A stretch of 64,000 nucleotides of DNA. It comes from Helicostylum pulchrum. Taxonomy: Eukaryota > Mucoromycota > Mucoromycetes > Mucorales > Mucoraceae. Below the pieces are notes generated by a model, which saw only the letters and a program-made list of their open reading frames with translations, was not told where the DNA came from and did no database searches. Shown in pieces: positions 34,393-46,146 of this stretch. Each line of letters starts with the position of its first letter. The stretch's first letter is position 1. Both the position numbers and the translations under genes were made by a program. The stretch covers positions 768,798 through 832,797 of the forward strand of contig JAIXMO010000008.1 of the NCBI GenBank assembly GCA_025677825.1. The letters are read 5' to 3'.

Positions 34393-35713
34393 TTATACAT
34401 TTCTTTGTTGCAAACCATCTTTATGAAGATTAAGAGAACTTCCAGTAGGAGTACCAGCAACAATACCTTGATAATCCAAGCGATAAATCTTGGGAGGAAG
34501 GCCCTTACCGAATTTACGGTTGATATGGTTAGAGCATAACAACGCAGAGAACATAACAAACAAGTGCACAGGGATCATCGAAAAGGCCACAATCCACGTA
34601 ATTGTTAACGCTTCCTTGGTAAATGTTTGGTACTTGAATTTACAGCCTGGTAATAATGTACGAGGAAAACATTTGTTGGATCTTTCGTGGTAATCTGTAA
34701 ATGATTTATAGCCACAGCAGTGTAACTTTGAGAAAAGGGGGGGAGGGGGGTTAGACTAGTTTTTTTTTTTTTGTATGTGTGTATACTTTACATTAGCTTG
34801 GATACGAGCACGAGCATCAGAATCTAAATCGTAATGCCATTGATAGGATAATTTACCCTCAATGTTCCACTTGTTTTTACGGTATGCCGTATACCCGATA
34901 GCTGCAATCATACCGAAACTAGGCCATAATAATAAATTGTACAGAGATAAAATGGCTCTGTTGTTTAGCATGATACCAGTGTATCCGACAAGTGAAGTAA
35001 ATAAACAAATAACACCAGTAGCCAAAATTACTATATATAGGTCAGTTTTGTTTAACCCTAAAAAGATTTTAAAATAACTTACAGTTGAGAACCATTCTTT
35101 CTCCTACTAAAATTACATCTGCACGAAGATAGACTATACATAAAGTAAATAAATAAATAAATTCATTATTGTTTCTACTACAACTTCCCCCCCCCCCCCC
35201 TTACATTTAAAAAAGGTCAAAAGAGCAAGCAATAAGATACCTAGTCCATAACAAAACAACTAGAGAAAATTAAATTAGATTTATACTTTATACGAAATAT
35301 ATAATTTTTTTTTTATTTTTTTTTACCAAAGTGTTGGACAGTAATAACCACCACTTGTGTTTAGTCCACCGTTGCTTCTTTTTAATAGCAGGATCAGGAG
35401 CGTACCGTTTAACTACATGAAGACTGGTTGTATCCACAGAATTACGAGAACCTAATGATTGACGTGACTCTGATTTCATCCAAGGTAATACAGGCTCAGG
35501 TAATTCGTCTTGAGGGTTGATAGACTCCCAAGAATCGAATTGGTGTGGCGGTCCTCCAGTACTACTACCACCGGACGCTCTCGTATTGTTTTGGCTGGTC
35601 CTGATTTCTTGTAAAGAAACTGAAGAACTAGCTTGACTGTTTTGAGAAGCGTATGGGTGTCCTTCCTCTTTTACTGCATTTTTACTATTGATGGATAAGA
35701 AGTTATTCACCAT
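34393..35713 (-). CDS. Fungal tetraspanin
   Basis: The first exon encodes a long hydrophilic N-terminal tail (MVNNFLSINSKNAVKEEG…) ending WWLLLSNTL, the start of TM1. Short exons give the rest of TM1, a small extracellular loop, and ILATGVICLFTSLVGYTGI, TM2. TM3 is around LLLWPSFGMIAAIGY. The large loop has the tetraspanin signature LHCCGYKSF and two further cysteines (KCFPRTLLPGCKF). TM4 is TWIVAFSMIPVHLFVMFSAL. Fungal tetraspanins organise membrane domains and act in appressoria of plant pathogens; the role here is unknown. The N-terminal tail of about 110 residues is longer than in animal tetraspanins, like fungal Tsp2. Stop at 34393. Confidence 0.9.
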
Positions 35714-35838
35714 TTTTTTTTTTTTTTTTTGTGTTTTTACAAAAAAAAAAGAGAGAAAAAAAAAAAGAAAAAATAAAAAAGATAAATGTTATTTTTAGGG
35801 CGAAAATCTTTTTTGTACGCACACAAAAAAAAAATCCC

Positions 35839-35846
35839 TATTTATA
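35839..35846 (-). promoter_or_regulatory. TATA box of the tetraspanin gene
   Basis: On the minus strand this reads TATAAATA inside CCCCCTATAAATAGGG, about 125 bp upstream of the ATG. The flanking C and G runs can pair, so the box sits in a small inverted repeat. Confidence 0.5.
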
Positions 35847-36826
35847 GGGGGATCGGGGGCCTCTTCCATAAATATCTGGTGTATTGTCCATTCAAATGAT
35901 TGATTGGATATAATTAAAACTCGGAAAACTGTTTTACGCTTATTGAATACTATTTTATGTGTGTACAAACAGAAGAGTAAAAAAAAAAGAAAAACGTTTG
36001 TTTAGTTTTTATTTTTTCTGTCTGTTTATTATACAAAAAAGATCAGTGAAAGGAGATACAGTAGGAGGCATGTATCAGATATGTATTTACACGTGTTATA
36101 GGATACAAGCGAGCTCAAAATATCCACACAGATAACTATTACATCTAGTTTGATAAGCACATCTGCAAAAAGAAAAGGTATTCTTTTTCACTATAAAATG
36201 TTACCTTCGTACAAGGCCATTACCGCAAAGTTCCCTGAAAAAGATACTATGAGGGACGTTCATATATGATTTTACGCTGCGAAAAAAATGTCACTGATAA
36301 AATACATTCGTAAGTGGGGCACACAAGCGTGGCTTTTAAATAGGGTACCGACGATCTTTGTGTGTTTTAAATCAATGACTTACTCGGGTTTAAAAAAAAC
36401 TTGAAATCAATTACTATACTATGCAAAAGGAAAAAGAAAAAGAGGGACTTTATAAACCGCCCGTTCTTCTCGATTCAGTTTTTTTTTTAAAAAAAAACCA
36501 GGGAATCTCGGTTTAATGGCTTTTTATTCCGTGTCGTCAGTTATTTTTTTTTCTTTTCGTTATACATAAGGAATAAAATATTGATAAGATAGAAGAATAT
36601 CCAAGTTATTGGCGTATGCGTAAGTAAACTTGAAGAAATATATCTGGTTTAACTATCAATAGAATAATCGTTTAAACCCAAAACTCATGCGTAGTTAGTA
36701 TGATTACTTTTTCAACCTATAAAACAGCTTTTTTTTTTAGCTAATTGACAAAAAATCATTACCCAATCAACTAGTTGCCGATTGTTTTTTTTTCGAATAA
36801 TCAGGTAATAAAGAGCATGCGAAAAA

Positions 36827-37180
36827 GGCATTTTCTTCTTGTAGCTGATGCTGGTATGTAATATGCCGCGATTTTATAATATCTCAGAGATAACTGTATG
36901 TATCACATTCCGATTTTCCAACGAAGTACGAGCACGTAACAACCTTACGATGATTGTAATAGTGAGAAGTTAATGGTTAAAGAAACAAAATTAAATAAAA
37001 ACTCTTACTTTGAAGCTTTGAAAAAACAATCATACAAAAAATGTCCATTTTGAGTGATTATTGTAAAAATAGGGAAAAAAGTTCGTAATTAGTTTTTGGA
37101 GTATTTTGACCAAAAACTTTTCAAGCTTCCATTTGAAAAAAAAAGTGGGTGTGGATATTTAACTTTTCTCATTATAAATA
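36827..37180 (+). repeat. ~355-bp dispersed repeat, copy A (inverted partner at 55956-56315)
   Basis: From GGCATTTTCTTCTTGTAG through TGCCGCGATTTTATAATATC, GAGCACGTAACAACCTTACG, CATACAAAAAATGTCCATTT and GTGGGTGTGGATATTTAAC, this stretch is the near-identical reverse complement of 55956-56315. By eye roughly nine bases in ten match, with a handful of small indels. No long open frame and no obvious terminal inverted repeats were seen. Confidence 0.85.
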
Positions 37181-37506
37181 TTGCTGTGTGTTTAAAATGG
37201 TAACTGGGCTATTTTAGAAAGTCCCATAATCGCGGTATAAGGATATAATAGTAAGAAGATACGTATATTTCGGCATTAGTATGTTCTATTTCAATGCGTC
37301 CTTGGGTGTTGAGGCGAATAATGCACATTCGATGAGTTTTAATACTGAATAGGAGGGTGGTATGTGGGGTTTCCTATTACACCAAAATAGGCTTTGTGTA
37401 ATACAATTTTTAAACTGCAATATTTGCTTCTAGAAAGAATGCTGGTAAACATGCTTAAAAAAAAAAGATACAGAAAGATTTTTTTATTAAAAAAAAAAGA
37501 AAAAGG

Positions 37507-37546
37507 ATATATATATATATATATATAAAAAAAGAGTTAGTAATAA

Positions 37547-37580
<34 letters not shown>
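37507..37580. repeat. (AT)n and (AGT)n microsatellites
   Basis: An AT tract (37507-37526) is followed by an AGT/TAG triplet array (37548-37580). They lie just beyond the SMYD stop and are not coding. Confidence 0.9.
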
Positions 37581-37581
<1 letters not shown>

Positions 37582-37590
37582 ATGGTAATT

Positions 37591-39159
37591 TTAACAGACT
37601 CCCTTTACTTTTTGTTCACGATCATAAACCCATTGAAGTTCAATAATATCTCTCCAAAAGTTCGACTCTCTCCCAAAAGTGGTATCAATAGCATCTTTAG
37701 CTAGCTCGATCCAAGTCCTTGTACCGTTGGCGTAAATGCGTTCCAGTTTCCTTTCCATACCAATCAACTCCATTTCGACCAAGGCGTTCCAACCCGATCT
37801 TGCAAGAATAAGCGTGTGGTAAGATAATTTAGGGTGGAAAGGCGGATATATCACACGGTAAATAACAAATAGATAAAGAGCGCACCGTGAGGTCTTTACC
37901 CAGTTTCCTGCCACTATATGTTCCAATAATAGAGACTCGGCAGCTCGGATAGTTGATATGGTAAATGCGGGAACTTGCGGTACATTTAAAAGTGCAGCCA
38001 TGGCGGCAGGAAGACGTTGAATGATATGCGCTCTGTCTTCTTTCACATAAGCTTTATATAAACTTGGGGAATGGTGGTGTTTTTTATCGTCAATTGAAGC
38101 ATAATATACAGTGGGGAAAGCTATACGGCTAAGAAAATGTGTGAATTGAGGAGGTTCCAGCACTTGGATAGGCGACCAGCTATCTTTTTCTCGAACTTCT
38201 GCATCGCGAAGCATATCCAAAATGGACCAAGATTCTAAATTCTCGCTTAGTAATTTTCGACCTTCTTCTACAGTTAATCCAAGCGACTCTCCCTTTTCCA
38301 ACGCCGTGTCGATGATGGACAGGTCTCCTTCACAACGAATACACTGGCATTTATAATGTTGACCAAACTTGATTCTCAAGTCTTCAGATCTCTGCTCTTT
38401 TGTACTGATCAAATCGACGTAAGCAATGGTGATGGGTTCTCCTGGAAGGATGTCTTCTAATGTGATGATGGATTGCGTCCCCTGTTTATATGTAACAGCA
38501 GCGTTTGGTCTACAAGAATGAGCAACAAAGAGCGAAGTGATGGGGTATACACCTACAGCCACTTGCTCCAACTGTTGGTCCGGGTCCAAAATGGGAAAAG
38601 AACATACTTGAGTGCGTTTCCACAGTACAGATAGTTCATCTGAGGATATCTGACAATCAAAGGATTCTAAAAACTGGGCAACAGTATCTACAGTTGACTG
38701 ATTATAATCGGAGGTGGTACATGAAGTCGGAGTGTGTAAGTTAAGCGCGTGAATGGCGAAGGGTAAGTGTGGCGGAGAATGGGAATACTGCTTATTCAGA
38801 CGAGCGTGACTGTGCAGCGTAAGGGCTGTCCTCTCCAATAGCCATCGATCTGCATCGACGTCTTGGTAAATATCCGTTTCTTGTGGCTCACAAAGTACTC
38901 GGTGGAAATGTAACCATGCGTTTCGGAAACACTCGTTGCTGCAAAAGTAAGCAGATCGGCAGCGAGAGCAGCACTGGAGTTGGGCCTTGCGGAGGCAGTA
39001 GTTGCAGCGTTGGTGACGTTTCGCTGGCAAAGGAACGGATGCCAAAGGTGGTTGAACCAAAATTGTCGAACCTCCCTTTAGAAATTCAGAGGCTACTAAT
39101 CGGTCTTCTTGGATTTGAACGCCCTTTTGCTCGTTGATGTACGAGTTTAACATTTTCAT
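37591..39159 (-). CDS. SMYD-type MYND zinc-finger/SET-domain protein
   Basis: This intronless gene has 522 codons. A MYND finger at about residues 50-90 reads CNYCLRKAQLQCCSRCRSAYF then CSNECFRNAWLHFHRVLC in the C-x2-C…HxxxC spacing; it is inserted within a split SET domain as in SMYD proteins. The SET core has SLFVAHSCRPNAAVTY (NHSCxPN-like) and GEPITIAYVDL. The post-SET cysteines follow (CQCIRC). SMYD enzymes methylate lysines of histones or other proteins. HSCRPN keeps the catalytic motif except for the first Asn (AHSC in place of NHSC), which may matter for cofactor binding. The target is unknown. Confidence 0.9.
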   Translation of the reverse strand: MKMLNSYINEQKGVQIQEDRLVASEFLKGGSTILVQPPLASVPLPAKRHQRCNYCLRKAQLQCCSRCRSAYFCSNECFRNAWLHFHRVLCEPQETDIYQDVDADRWLLERTALTLHSHARLNKQYSHSPPHLPFAIHALNLHTPTSCTTSDYNQSTVDTVAQFLESFDCQISSDELSVLWKRTQVCSFPILDPDQQLEQVAVGVYPITSLFVAHSCRPNAAVTYKQGTQSIITLEDILPGEPITIAYVDLISTKEQRSEDLRIKFGQHYKCQCIRCEGDLSIIDTALEKGESLGLTVEEGRKLLSENLESWSILDMLRDAEVREKDSWSPIQVLEPPQFTHFLSRIAFPTVYYASIDDKKHHHSPSLYKAYVKEDRAHIIQRLPAAMAALLNVPQVPAFTISTIRAAESLLLEHIVAGNWVKTSRCALYLFVIYRVIYPPFHPKLSYHTLILARSGWNALVEMELIGMERKLERIYANGTRTWIELAKDAIDTTFGRESNFWRDIIELQWVYDREQKVKGVC

Positions 39160-39925
39160 GTTTTTTGTTAGCGGGTTTTGTTTTTTTTTTTGAGGGGAGG
39201 GGGGTAGGTGGAGCGTAAAAAGAAAATAAAAAAAAGAGAGAAAGAAGAAAATAAAAAATAAAAAGAGAGAACAGGTACCAATAAAAATTTATCTGTCCGG
39301 AAAATAAAATTAGCCGGGCACACTTTTTTGATGAAAAAAAAGTTTTTTTTTTAAAGGCGTAAAAAATTAAACTTTTGAGGAAAGACGTTTACTAATTATC
39401 AATGCCATGTTTATTTTCTCACACATACAATTTTTTTTTTTTTTACCTTTTGAAATAAACAGTGACGATGGTACATTTTTTTTTTAGCCCTGCGCGCAGT
39501 TATAACTTTGCTAATGTTTTTCCCTTCAAAAAACCGCACCAATCCAATCTTTAAAGCTTTTTTTGTGTTGCAATTACATAAAACTATTAAAAAACCCTTT
39601 ATTCTGCACTGCTAAAAAAAAAATTGTCTGTTGAAAGAAACCCTTTAAATAAAAAATAACGATGGGGACGAGGGCTTTTTTAAAAAAAAATGTGATTCAA
39701 AAAAAAAAAAAAATTAACGTTTTTGTTTACTTTTTAGTAATTCGAATTCCATTATTTATGGTAATGCCCTAATAAAAAAAAAATCTGGGGTACACAACAT
39801 TTTTTATTTTTTCATGCTTGATAAATTATATATGCCATTTTAAGCATATACATCATTTATAAACAAAGAGAGAAAAAAAAAAGTATGTCTTCTCTTTTTG
39901 TATAGTTTTAACTAACAAAAAAAAA
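39160..39925. promoter_or_regulatory. Divergent promoter region SMYD / BBE-like oxidase
   Basis: This 766-bp A/T-rich spacer lies between two divergent start codons. TATAAA at 39858-39863 is 63 bp before the oxidase ATG. Several A and T runs are present; no gene was seen. Confidence 0.45.
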
Positions 39926-41786
39926 ATGAAAAAGATTAGCTTATTATCTTTTTTACTGCTACTAACAAGTAGTATATGTGTTGATGGAACCGAACAGCAA
40001 CATAGATTTCAACAAGACAGCACAACATGTATATCTTCCGATACAAACTGCTGGCCTACGCAAGAAGAATGGTATGAACTCAACAACTTAGTCAACGGTA
40101 ACCTTGTCTCTGTTATCCCACCTGGAAAAGCATGCTACTCTGGTACAGACTATAACCAAAACACCTGTAAAACGTACCAAAAGGGATTCCTCAGCGACCT
40201 TCATCGTGAATCGTATATCGGCACCATGCAAAACATCAACTGGGAGACATGCGGTGAAGAAGGCGGATGTTTATTAAACTCCTTGTTTCCTTCCTTGCCT
40301 CAATTCTTCGGTAAATGCTCACAAGGTGCCTTACCAAGATACGCATTAAATTCAACTTCTGAACAGGAAATTGCAGCAGTCATAGGGTTTGCGCAAAGGC
40401 ATCGTATTGCATTTAACATTAAAAACTCGGGCCATGATTACTTGGGGAGAAGTACTTCGCCGGACTCAATTACGATTTGGACGCATCCGTTACAGAAAAT
40501 TGAGTTTCACGAGGCGTTTCAACCGCAAGAGTGTCCGGATGTACAGCCTCAAAAGGCGTTTACGTTTGGTGGTGGCGTCAAATGGTTTGATGCCTATCGT
40601 GCTGCAGATGAACATAATGTTACAGTTGTAGGTGGTGCACAAGCTGGTGTAGGTGTTGCTGGAGGCTGGTTAGGCGGAGGAGGTAAATATACATTTATAC
40701 CTGTATATATATAAAAAAAGAGTTAAACTAAATACAAACTTAGGTCATTCTATGTTGACGCCTGCTTTTGGGTTAGGTGTAGACCATGTTCTCGAGTACA
40801 AAGTAGTTTTGGCCAGCGGAGAACTTGTCACAGTGAATAAATGTCATTACGCCGACTTGTTTTGGGCCTTGCGAGGTGGAGGTGGAGGTACATTTGGCGT
40901 TGTTACCGAAGTAACAATGCGTGTACATCCCAAAATCACTCTTCAAGCTATCGGCGTTGAACTCTTTATAACTGTGCCTGGAGCACAAAGGCTCTTGATG
41001 CTTGAATTTGCTCGTCATTCTGAGCGCTGGGCCGAAGAAGGGTGGGGTGGGTACTTTTACTACTACGGTACCGGCATTAAATTCCTGTACGGCAACCCAC
41101 TACTCTCTAAAGAAGAAGCCGCGATCTCTATGAAACCATTTTTAGATTTTGTCAATAATAAGCCTTGGACGTACGTTAAAAAGAGAGTGGAGGCTGGTAC
41201 TTCGGACGGGTTCTACGAGTTTTTTATGAAAATCATGCATCCCAATGCGGAAATGGTAGGGTACGGTGCTCGTATTGCGTCGCGGTTAATTCCTCGCTCT
41301 CATTTTGCTACAAATGAAACTATTGAGCAGCTGGTTGACAAGTTTATTGAAGGCACCAAACTTACTCGACCAAGTTCTTTCTTTGTGCCTACACAGATAT
41401 TAGCAACTACTACGTTACGCCAACAGGATAAAGACGGAGAAACGTCTGTACAGCCGTTGTTCAGAAGCTCGGTGTGGCATGTTATTTATACGGGAGGATG
41501 GATTCAAGGTATGCCGGAATTCATCAAACGCAGCACGTCCATCAAAATAAGTCAAGCAGCAGATCCGATTCGAGGTATCACGCCCAATGGTGGAGCGTAC
41601 TTTAATGAAGCAGATATCTTGGAACCTAAATGGAGGCAGTCGTTTTGGGGAGACGAGAATTATGACCGGTTACTTGATATTAAGCAAAAGTACGATCCTA
41701 ATAACTTTTTTAATTGCTGGAAGTGTATTGGGTGGGATGAAAGTATGGCCATCAAAGATAAAAAGTATCGCTGTTATCAGTATTAA
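39926..41786 (+). CDS. Secreted berberine-bridge-enzyme-like FAD oxidase
   Basis: Two exons (39926-40683 and from 40744) join as [11 protein letters not shown]. The N-terminus [21 protein letters not shown] is a signal peptide. The FAD-binding PCMH domain has the covalent-His motif SGHDYLGRS. The second loop reads [20 protein letters not shown] and has no Cys, so flavin would be attached through His alone. The C-terminal BBE domain ends with [16 protein letters not shown]. Enzymes of this family oxidise sugars, alcohols or alkaloid precursors; the substrate here is unknown. There are several N-x-S/T sites. Confidence 0.92.
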
Positions 41787-42223
41787 ATAAAATGCAGTCT
41801 GATATGAAATAATTACTTTTTGTGTTACCTTTTTTTTTATTAAGTAGAAAGTAATGTTATAAAGAGGAACACACACTTTAACTTTTATAAGAATTAGGGT
41901 AAGTACTATTATACAAGTAGACTATAACCTATACTATAACGGCTAGGTATACTTTTTTTCTTTTTTTTTTTAATAAATGAAATGTAACCATGATAGCCAA
42001 AAAGAAAGGAATCATGCTGGTAACTACTAATTTATTTTTAGTGTATTAATTGTCCCCCTCGATCTCTTTTTTCTTTTTTCCCCCTTTCTCTTCTTTTTTT
42101 TCATTACAAATTTTTTCATTCCCCCTCCCCTTTCCCTTCCTTTTTCTTTTCTTTTTTTTTTTGTTACAGCTATTCTTTATTCACTCTACATATAAAATAA
42201 ACAATAGCACTTTTTTTTAAAAT
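41787..42223. other. Intergenic, pyrimidine-rich
   Basis: C/T-rich stretches (about 42050-42170) precede the next ATG, as in many strong promoters of fungi. No gene was recognised. Confidence 0.5.
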
Positions 42224-43235
42224 ATGGGTCTTGGTTTAGAAAAATGTTGTTGCCTCATTCCGCTTAGATTAGGGACGTTTTTCATTGCCATCTGGTTCTT
42301 TGTAAGATCTTTTTTTTTTTAAAAAATTTTAATTTTTTAATGTATAGTAACTTGGCAAACTAAATAATAGCTTTTTTTTTTGTATTTTGCTAATATCAGG
42401 CTATATACTTGTTTTATTCTGCAACTGGTTTTGTAGGTGTAAATGGTAATATAGCGGATACTTAAAAAATGTAATTATCATTTACCTTTTTGTGTTACTA
42501 ACCTTAAATTTGTAAATAAAAAAGCTATTGTATTTTATTCAGGACAAGCAGCAAGGCCATGGTATTATATTAATCTATTGTTTACTGTATTTATTTGCGT
42601 TGGTGGTCTATGCGGTATTGCTGGTTCCTTATTTGTAAGTAATAGTGGTACATACTAAATAAGATATATTTATATAACAACATTTTTTTTTTAAACAAAA
42701 AAAAAAGGCTTCGAGAAGATTTTCAAAAGCATTTAGTGTAATTGTTTGGATAAGTTGTGCTTTATCCATGGTTGTATATGTTGTATCACTTGTATTAATG
42801 GCGATCAATTCACAGCATGTAATTGAGTCTTGTATGGTAGTTGGATTTGTGGGTGTACAGAATATTCAACGTAACATTTCTCCAGTACATATCAGTCCTT
42901 CCGAGTACTATACACCTGTCAAATACCCTGGACTGTTAACAGAGCATGCAGCTAGTGAACCTGATTGTGCTAGAATGATTAAAATCTTTACAATCTTATT
43001 TAGTGTCATTATCTTTATTGTACAATTAATTCAGGTAAGAACCACCAACCCCACTATATATTATAAAGAGTACATGTTGACTAATTGTGTTTCTTTTTTA
43101 AAATAGATTTATTTCGCATATGTCGTTAGCGCTTATGCAAAGAGACTTTCAAATGGTGCTAGACATCATAGATTACACGCTCAACAAATCAAAGATTTTG
43201 AAGAATCCAGATATCATATGTCTACTGTTTATTAG
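42224..43235 (+). CDS. Four-transmembrane protein, unknown family
   Basis: Five exons join in phase. Exon 1 (42224-42301) encodes MGLGLEKCCCLIPLRLGTFF with a Cys-rich start and the beginning of TM1. The others give AIYLFYSATGFVGVNG, WYYINLLFTVFICVGGLCGI (TM2), VIVWISCALSMVVYVVSLVL (TM3), a ~60-residue loop, and IKIFTILFSVIIFIVQLIQI (TM4), ending LHAQQIKDFEESRYHMSTV. Cysteines CCC after the first residues could be palmitoylated. Its size and four spans are like those of the IPC-synthase subunit Kei1 or tetraspan adaptors, but the similarity is too weak to name it. Confidence 0.72.
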
Positions 43236-43894
43236 TTTACTATACTTGGACTCTCAAATTAATGTACAATTCCCTTTTTTTTCCTACATAATCCACTCAC
43301 ACACTCACCCTCCATTTCAACAAACTCAAAAACGCATTCTTATAAAATAAAAATAGTATACTTATTACAGTCAGGATCTGAACTTGTAATCTAATATTTA
43401 GTTATTTCTGTGATTTACTTAACATCTATTTTGGTGTCAGTTTTAAATAGCAGAGTCAAAAGAGATAGTGTTTATTTTAAATAACTGCTTCATTGTATCA
43501 CTACTTACAGCGTAAACATAACAATCTACAGTTATGTGAACATACAATACGGTACCTACATCGCTCTTTATTCTTGTGGAACAATGGAAACAATAAGCAT
43601 ACTTTCTAAAAATGCATAGAATGCCGATCTTGATATTACGTAAACAAACATTACGCATCCGACACGATACTTTGTAAATGCAAAGGGGCAAGAGAGAGAT
43701 ATCTACTTCGGGTATAGTTAGTACTTAAACATAACGAAGCATCTCTGTAGCCAATGACCTGGGGCGGAAGTTGGAAAAAAAACTACAGTCACTTTTGGGG
43801 AAATGAGGTCGCGGAAACCCAGTAAAGGGACATGAAGAAAAACCCTTGTCACTCTTCTTTTTTCTCTGCTAAAAAAAGATTTAAATAAACTAGT
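43236..43894. other. Intergenic region before TIM9
   Basis: It contains a minus-strand frame at 43443-43691 rich in Cys and Ile that lacks support. No repeat or RNA was recognised. Confidence 0.45.
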
Positions 43895-44375
43895 ATGGAT
43901 TTCTCTCGTTTCAACCAAGCTGAACAAGCTCAAATTGCTGCCATGATTGAGCACAAGCAGGTAAAAAAAAAACCAATAAAAAACGCGAGACAGTATATTT
44001 TCAATTAGCTGACAAGGGGGAGTATTATATAGATGAAGGATTTCATGAAGCTTTATAGTAACTTGGTTCAACGTTGTTTCGACGATTGTGCTAATGATTT
44101 CACTACCAAGTCTTTGACTGGTAAGGAGGTAAGTTTAACTTTACTGTTGTTAGAAGAGGAGGTTTTGTGTTTTATTAATGTACACATAAACTTTGTTTTG
44201 TAGGAGGGTTGTGTTAACAAGTGTGCTGATAAATTTTTGAAGCACTCTGAAAGAGTTGGTTCTCGTTTCGCAGAACTCAGTCAAAATGTAAGTTTTATAT
44301 GTATACTTTAAAAATAGAAAATAGTGGTTAATATTTTTGTTGCTGTTGATGTAGATGGCTCCCCCTGGAAACTAA
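43895..44375 (+). CDS. TIM9: TIM9, small Tim chaperone of the mitochondrial intermembrane space
   Basis: Four small exons, each too short to stand out as an open frame, join in phase: 43895-43960, 44032-44128, 44205-44288 and 44355-44375. The product is about 90 aa and starts [20 protein letters not shown]. It has the twin CX3C motifs CFDDC (in [20 protein letters not shown]) and CVNKC (in [18 protein letters not shown]), ending MAPPGN. With Tim10 it forms the hexamer that escorts hydrophobic proteins to the TIM22 complex and SAM. Exon limits are from GTAAG/YAG sites. It is convergent with the RING gene. Confidence 0.95.
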
Positions 44376-44526
44376 AAAAGAAGTGAAGAATTGAGATATA
44401 TGTATAAGAAAAGAAAGTTGTATATTTTAGAATAAAACAAGAATTTTTTTTTTAAATGAGGGTGAGATTTTTTTTTCGCAGTGGTAAAGAAGGGGTATAT
44501 ATAAATGAAGGGAAAAAAATGCATGA

Positions 44527-46032
44527 TTATTTGGAAATGGATAATTCTTTTGTTGATGGAGATAAGTATCTTCTACAAGTAGGACAAGTAGGCCTTGAAA
44601 CATGATGTTGAATCCAAGAGTGTAAACAATGCCTATATATATTGTACTGTTAGCACTAATCAACAAAAAAGGAGATGACAAAAAACTTACAAGTGAAATA
44701 AATGACCACAGGCTAACTTTTTCGCAGTTTTCATTCTTTCTCTGCAAATAGCACAATCATCATTATGCTTTGATAATTCATCAGCGGATGCATCTACGTA
44801 ACGATCACGTACATAAGACATTGCTCTCCACCTTTCACGATAGATAATAACCTTGTTGTGTAAATTCTTTAAAACACTTCTTACGTTTAAAAACAAGACA
44901 ATATCAACTAATCCAAAAGAGATACCATGCATCCACTAAAAAAGAGGTCAACAAATGATATTTATATGCATATAAGTATATAGGGTTTTTTTTTACCATT
45001 AACTGTAAATACTGTAATAATGTGCAACCAAGAATTAATACGTCTGCACTTAATTCAGTATAATAGTTTATCAATCGTTTACTTTCAAATCCATTTTCTC
45101 TCCATAAATCCATTAAATGAGTTGAATACTTTATCAACACTTGAATTGTGTCAAAAACAACAGGTAAAAACTAGCAGATAGTGTTATATATATATATATA
45201 TTTTGGCAAAACAAATCATGTAGTGTTTTTACCTCTAATGTAAGAAAAGCCAATGAAGTGGGAAATAAATATAACGATCCAACGTACCATATAATATTAC
45301 TAAACAAAATGGTAGATAATAACACTGTAATCTTGTAATACTTTTGCAATGATACAAATGCTACTGTAGTTAACTATATTTTCGCTTTTTTTAGTTGGTT
45401 TTTTTTTCGTTTAAACGTTTGAAACAAAAAAAAAACTTACATTATCTAATCTATCACGACTCAATAAACTGAATATACGCATAAATCCAAGTACGCTAAT
45501 CCACATTGATAATCGCAGTATATGTCTCCAAACCGGGTCCATGACTGCACCAATAAAGATAACTTTAAATAATAAAAAGTTTAACATACGATCATACATA
45601 TGCTACATACATCCATTTAGTCATGTTGTTGTTTTTGTATATAAATAATATATTTTTTTTATTATACCTGACTTTCCATGGGCCATAATTCCCCAAATAC
45701 AAGTTTAATTATTCCTCTACCAATTAATAGTGAACCACAAATAGTCATATTTACATGAGCCTACACATTTATATATATAAGTAACGCAAACAAAAAGTGT
45801 GTAATGAGTATTTTGTTACCAGTAAACTGATCTTTCGAGATTCGACATGTGTAATGTATCCAACAATGTAGTTGGTATTGCATGGTTGGTATGTGGATAT
45901 CATGTCGTTTATATCAGACGGATAACAAGTTGACCAAGTATCAGAGTATATAAATGACCTTAGAGAAACAATAAATGCAACTGTAAAGGTTATAGTCGAT
46001 ACCAGTGCATACGTAGGAATATCGTACTTCAT
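44527..46032 (-). CDS. Multi-spanning RING-H2 E3 ubiquitin ligase, gp78/AMFR-like
   Basis: Exons from 46032 downward encode MKYDIPTYALVSTITFTVAF (TM1) and several further TM segments (WMSVLGFMRIFSLL-like, ILFSNIIWYVGSLYLFP, LILGCTLLQYL). The TM6 region FGLVDIVLFLNVRSVLKNL matches the gp78 stretch before its RING. The RING-H2 domain is DDCAICRERMKTAKKLACGH, then LFHLHCLHSWIQ and RPTCPTCR; the last exon splices at about 44638. The protein ends soon after the RING (TKELSISK, stop 44527-44529), so it lacks the CUE and p97-binding tail of vertebrate gp78. It probably acts in ER-associated degradation. Confidence 0.85.
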
Positions 46033-46146
46033 TTTTTTTTTTTTTTTGCTCAGCAAAGTACAGTAAAAAGAGAGAGAAAAAAAGGGGGAGAAGGGGGTAT
46101 GTGAATATTTATATAGTGAGGTTAAACGACCGCTTTTTTTATTTAT

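Larger units (their letters stand above)
35714..37590. other. Gene-free intergenic region
   Basis: It separates the tetraspanin start from the SMYD stop. It contains the dispersed repeat (36827-37180), (AT)n at 37507-37526 and (AGT)n at 37548-37580. Many short T-run/A-run junctions occur. No gene was recognised. Confidence 0.55.

Noticed and set aside
43443..43691. Cys/Ile-rich minus-strand frame between the four-TM gene and TIM9
   Set aside because: No motif, no splice sites and no start context; it could be a transposase remnant, but nothing supports that.
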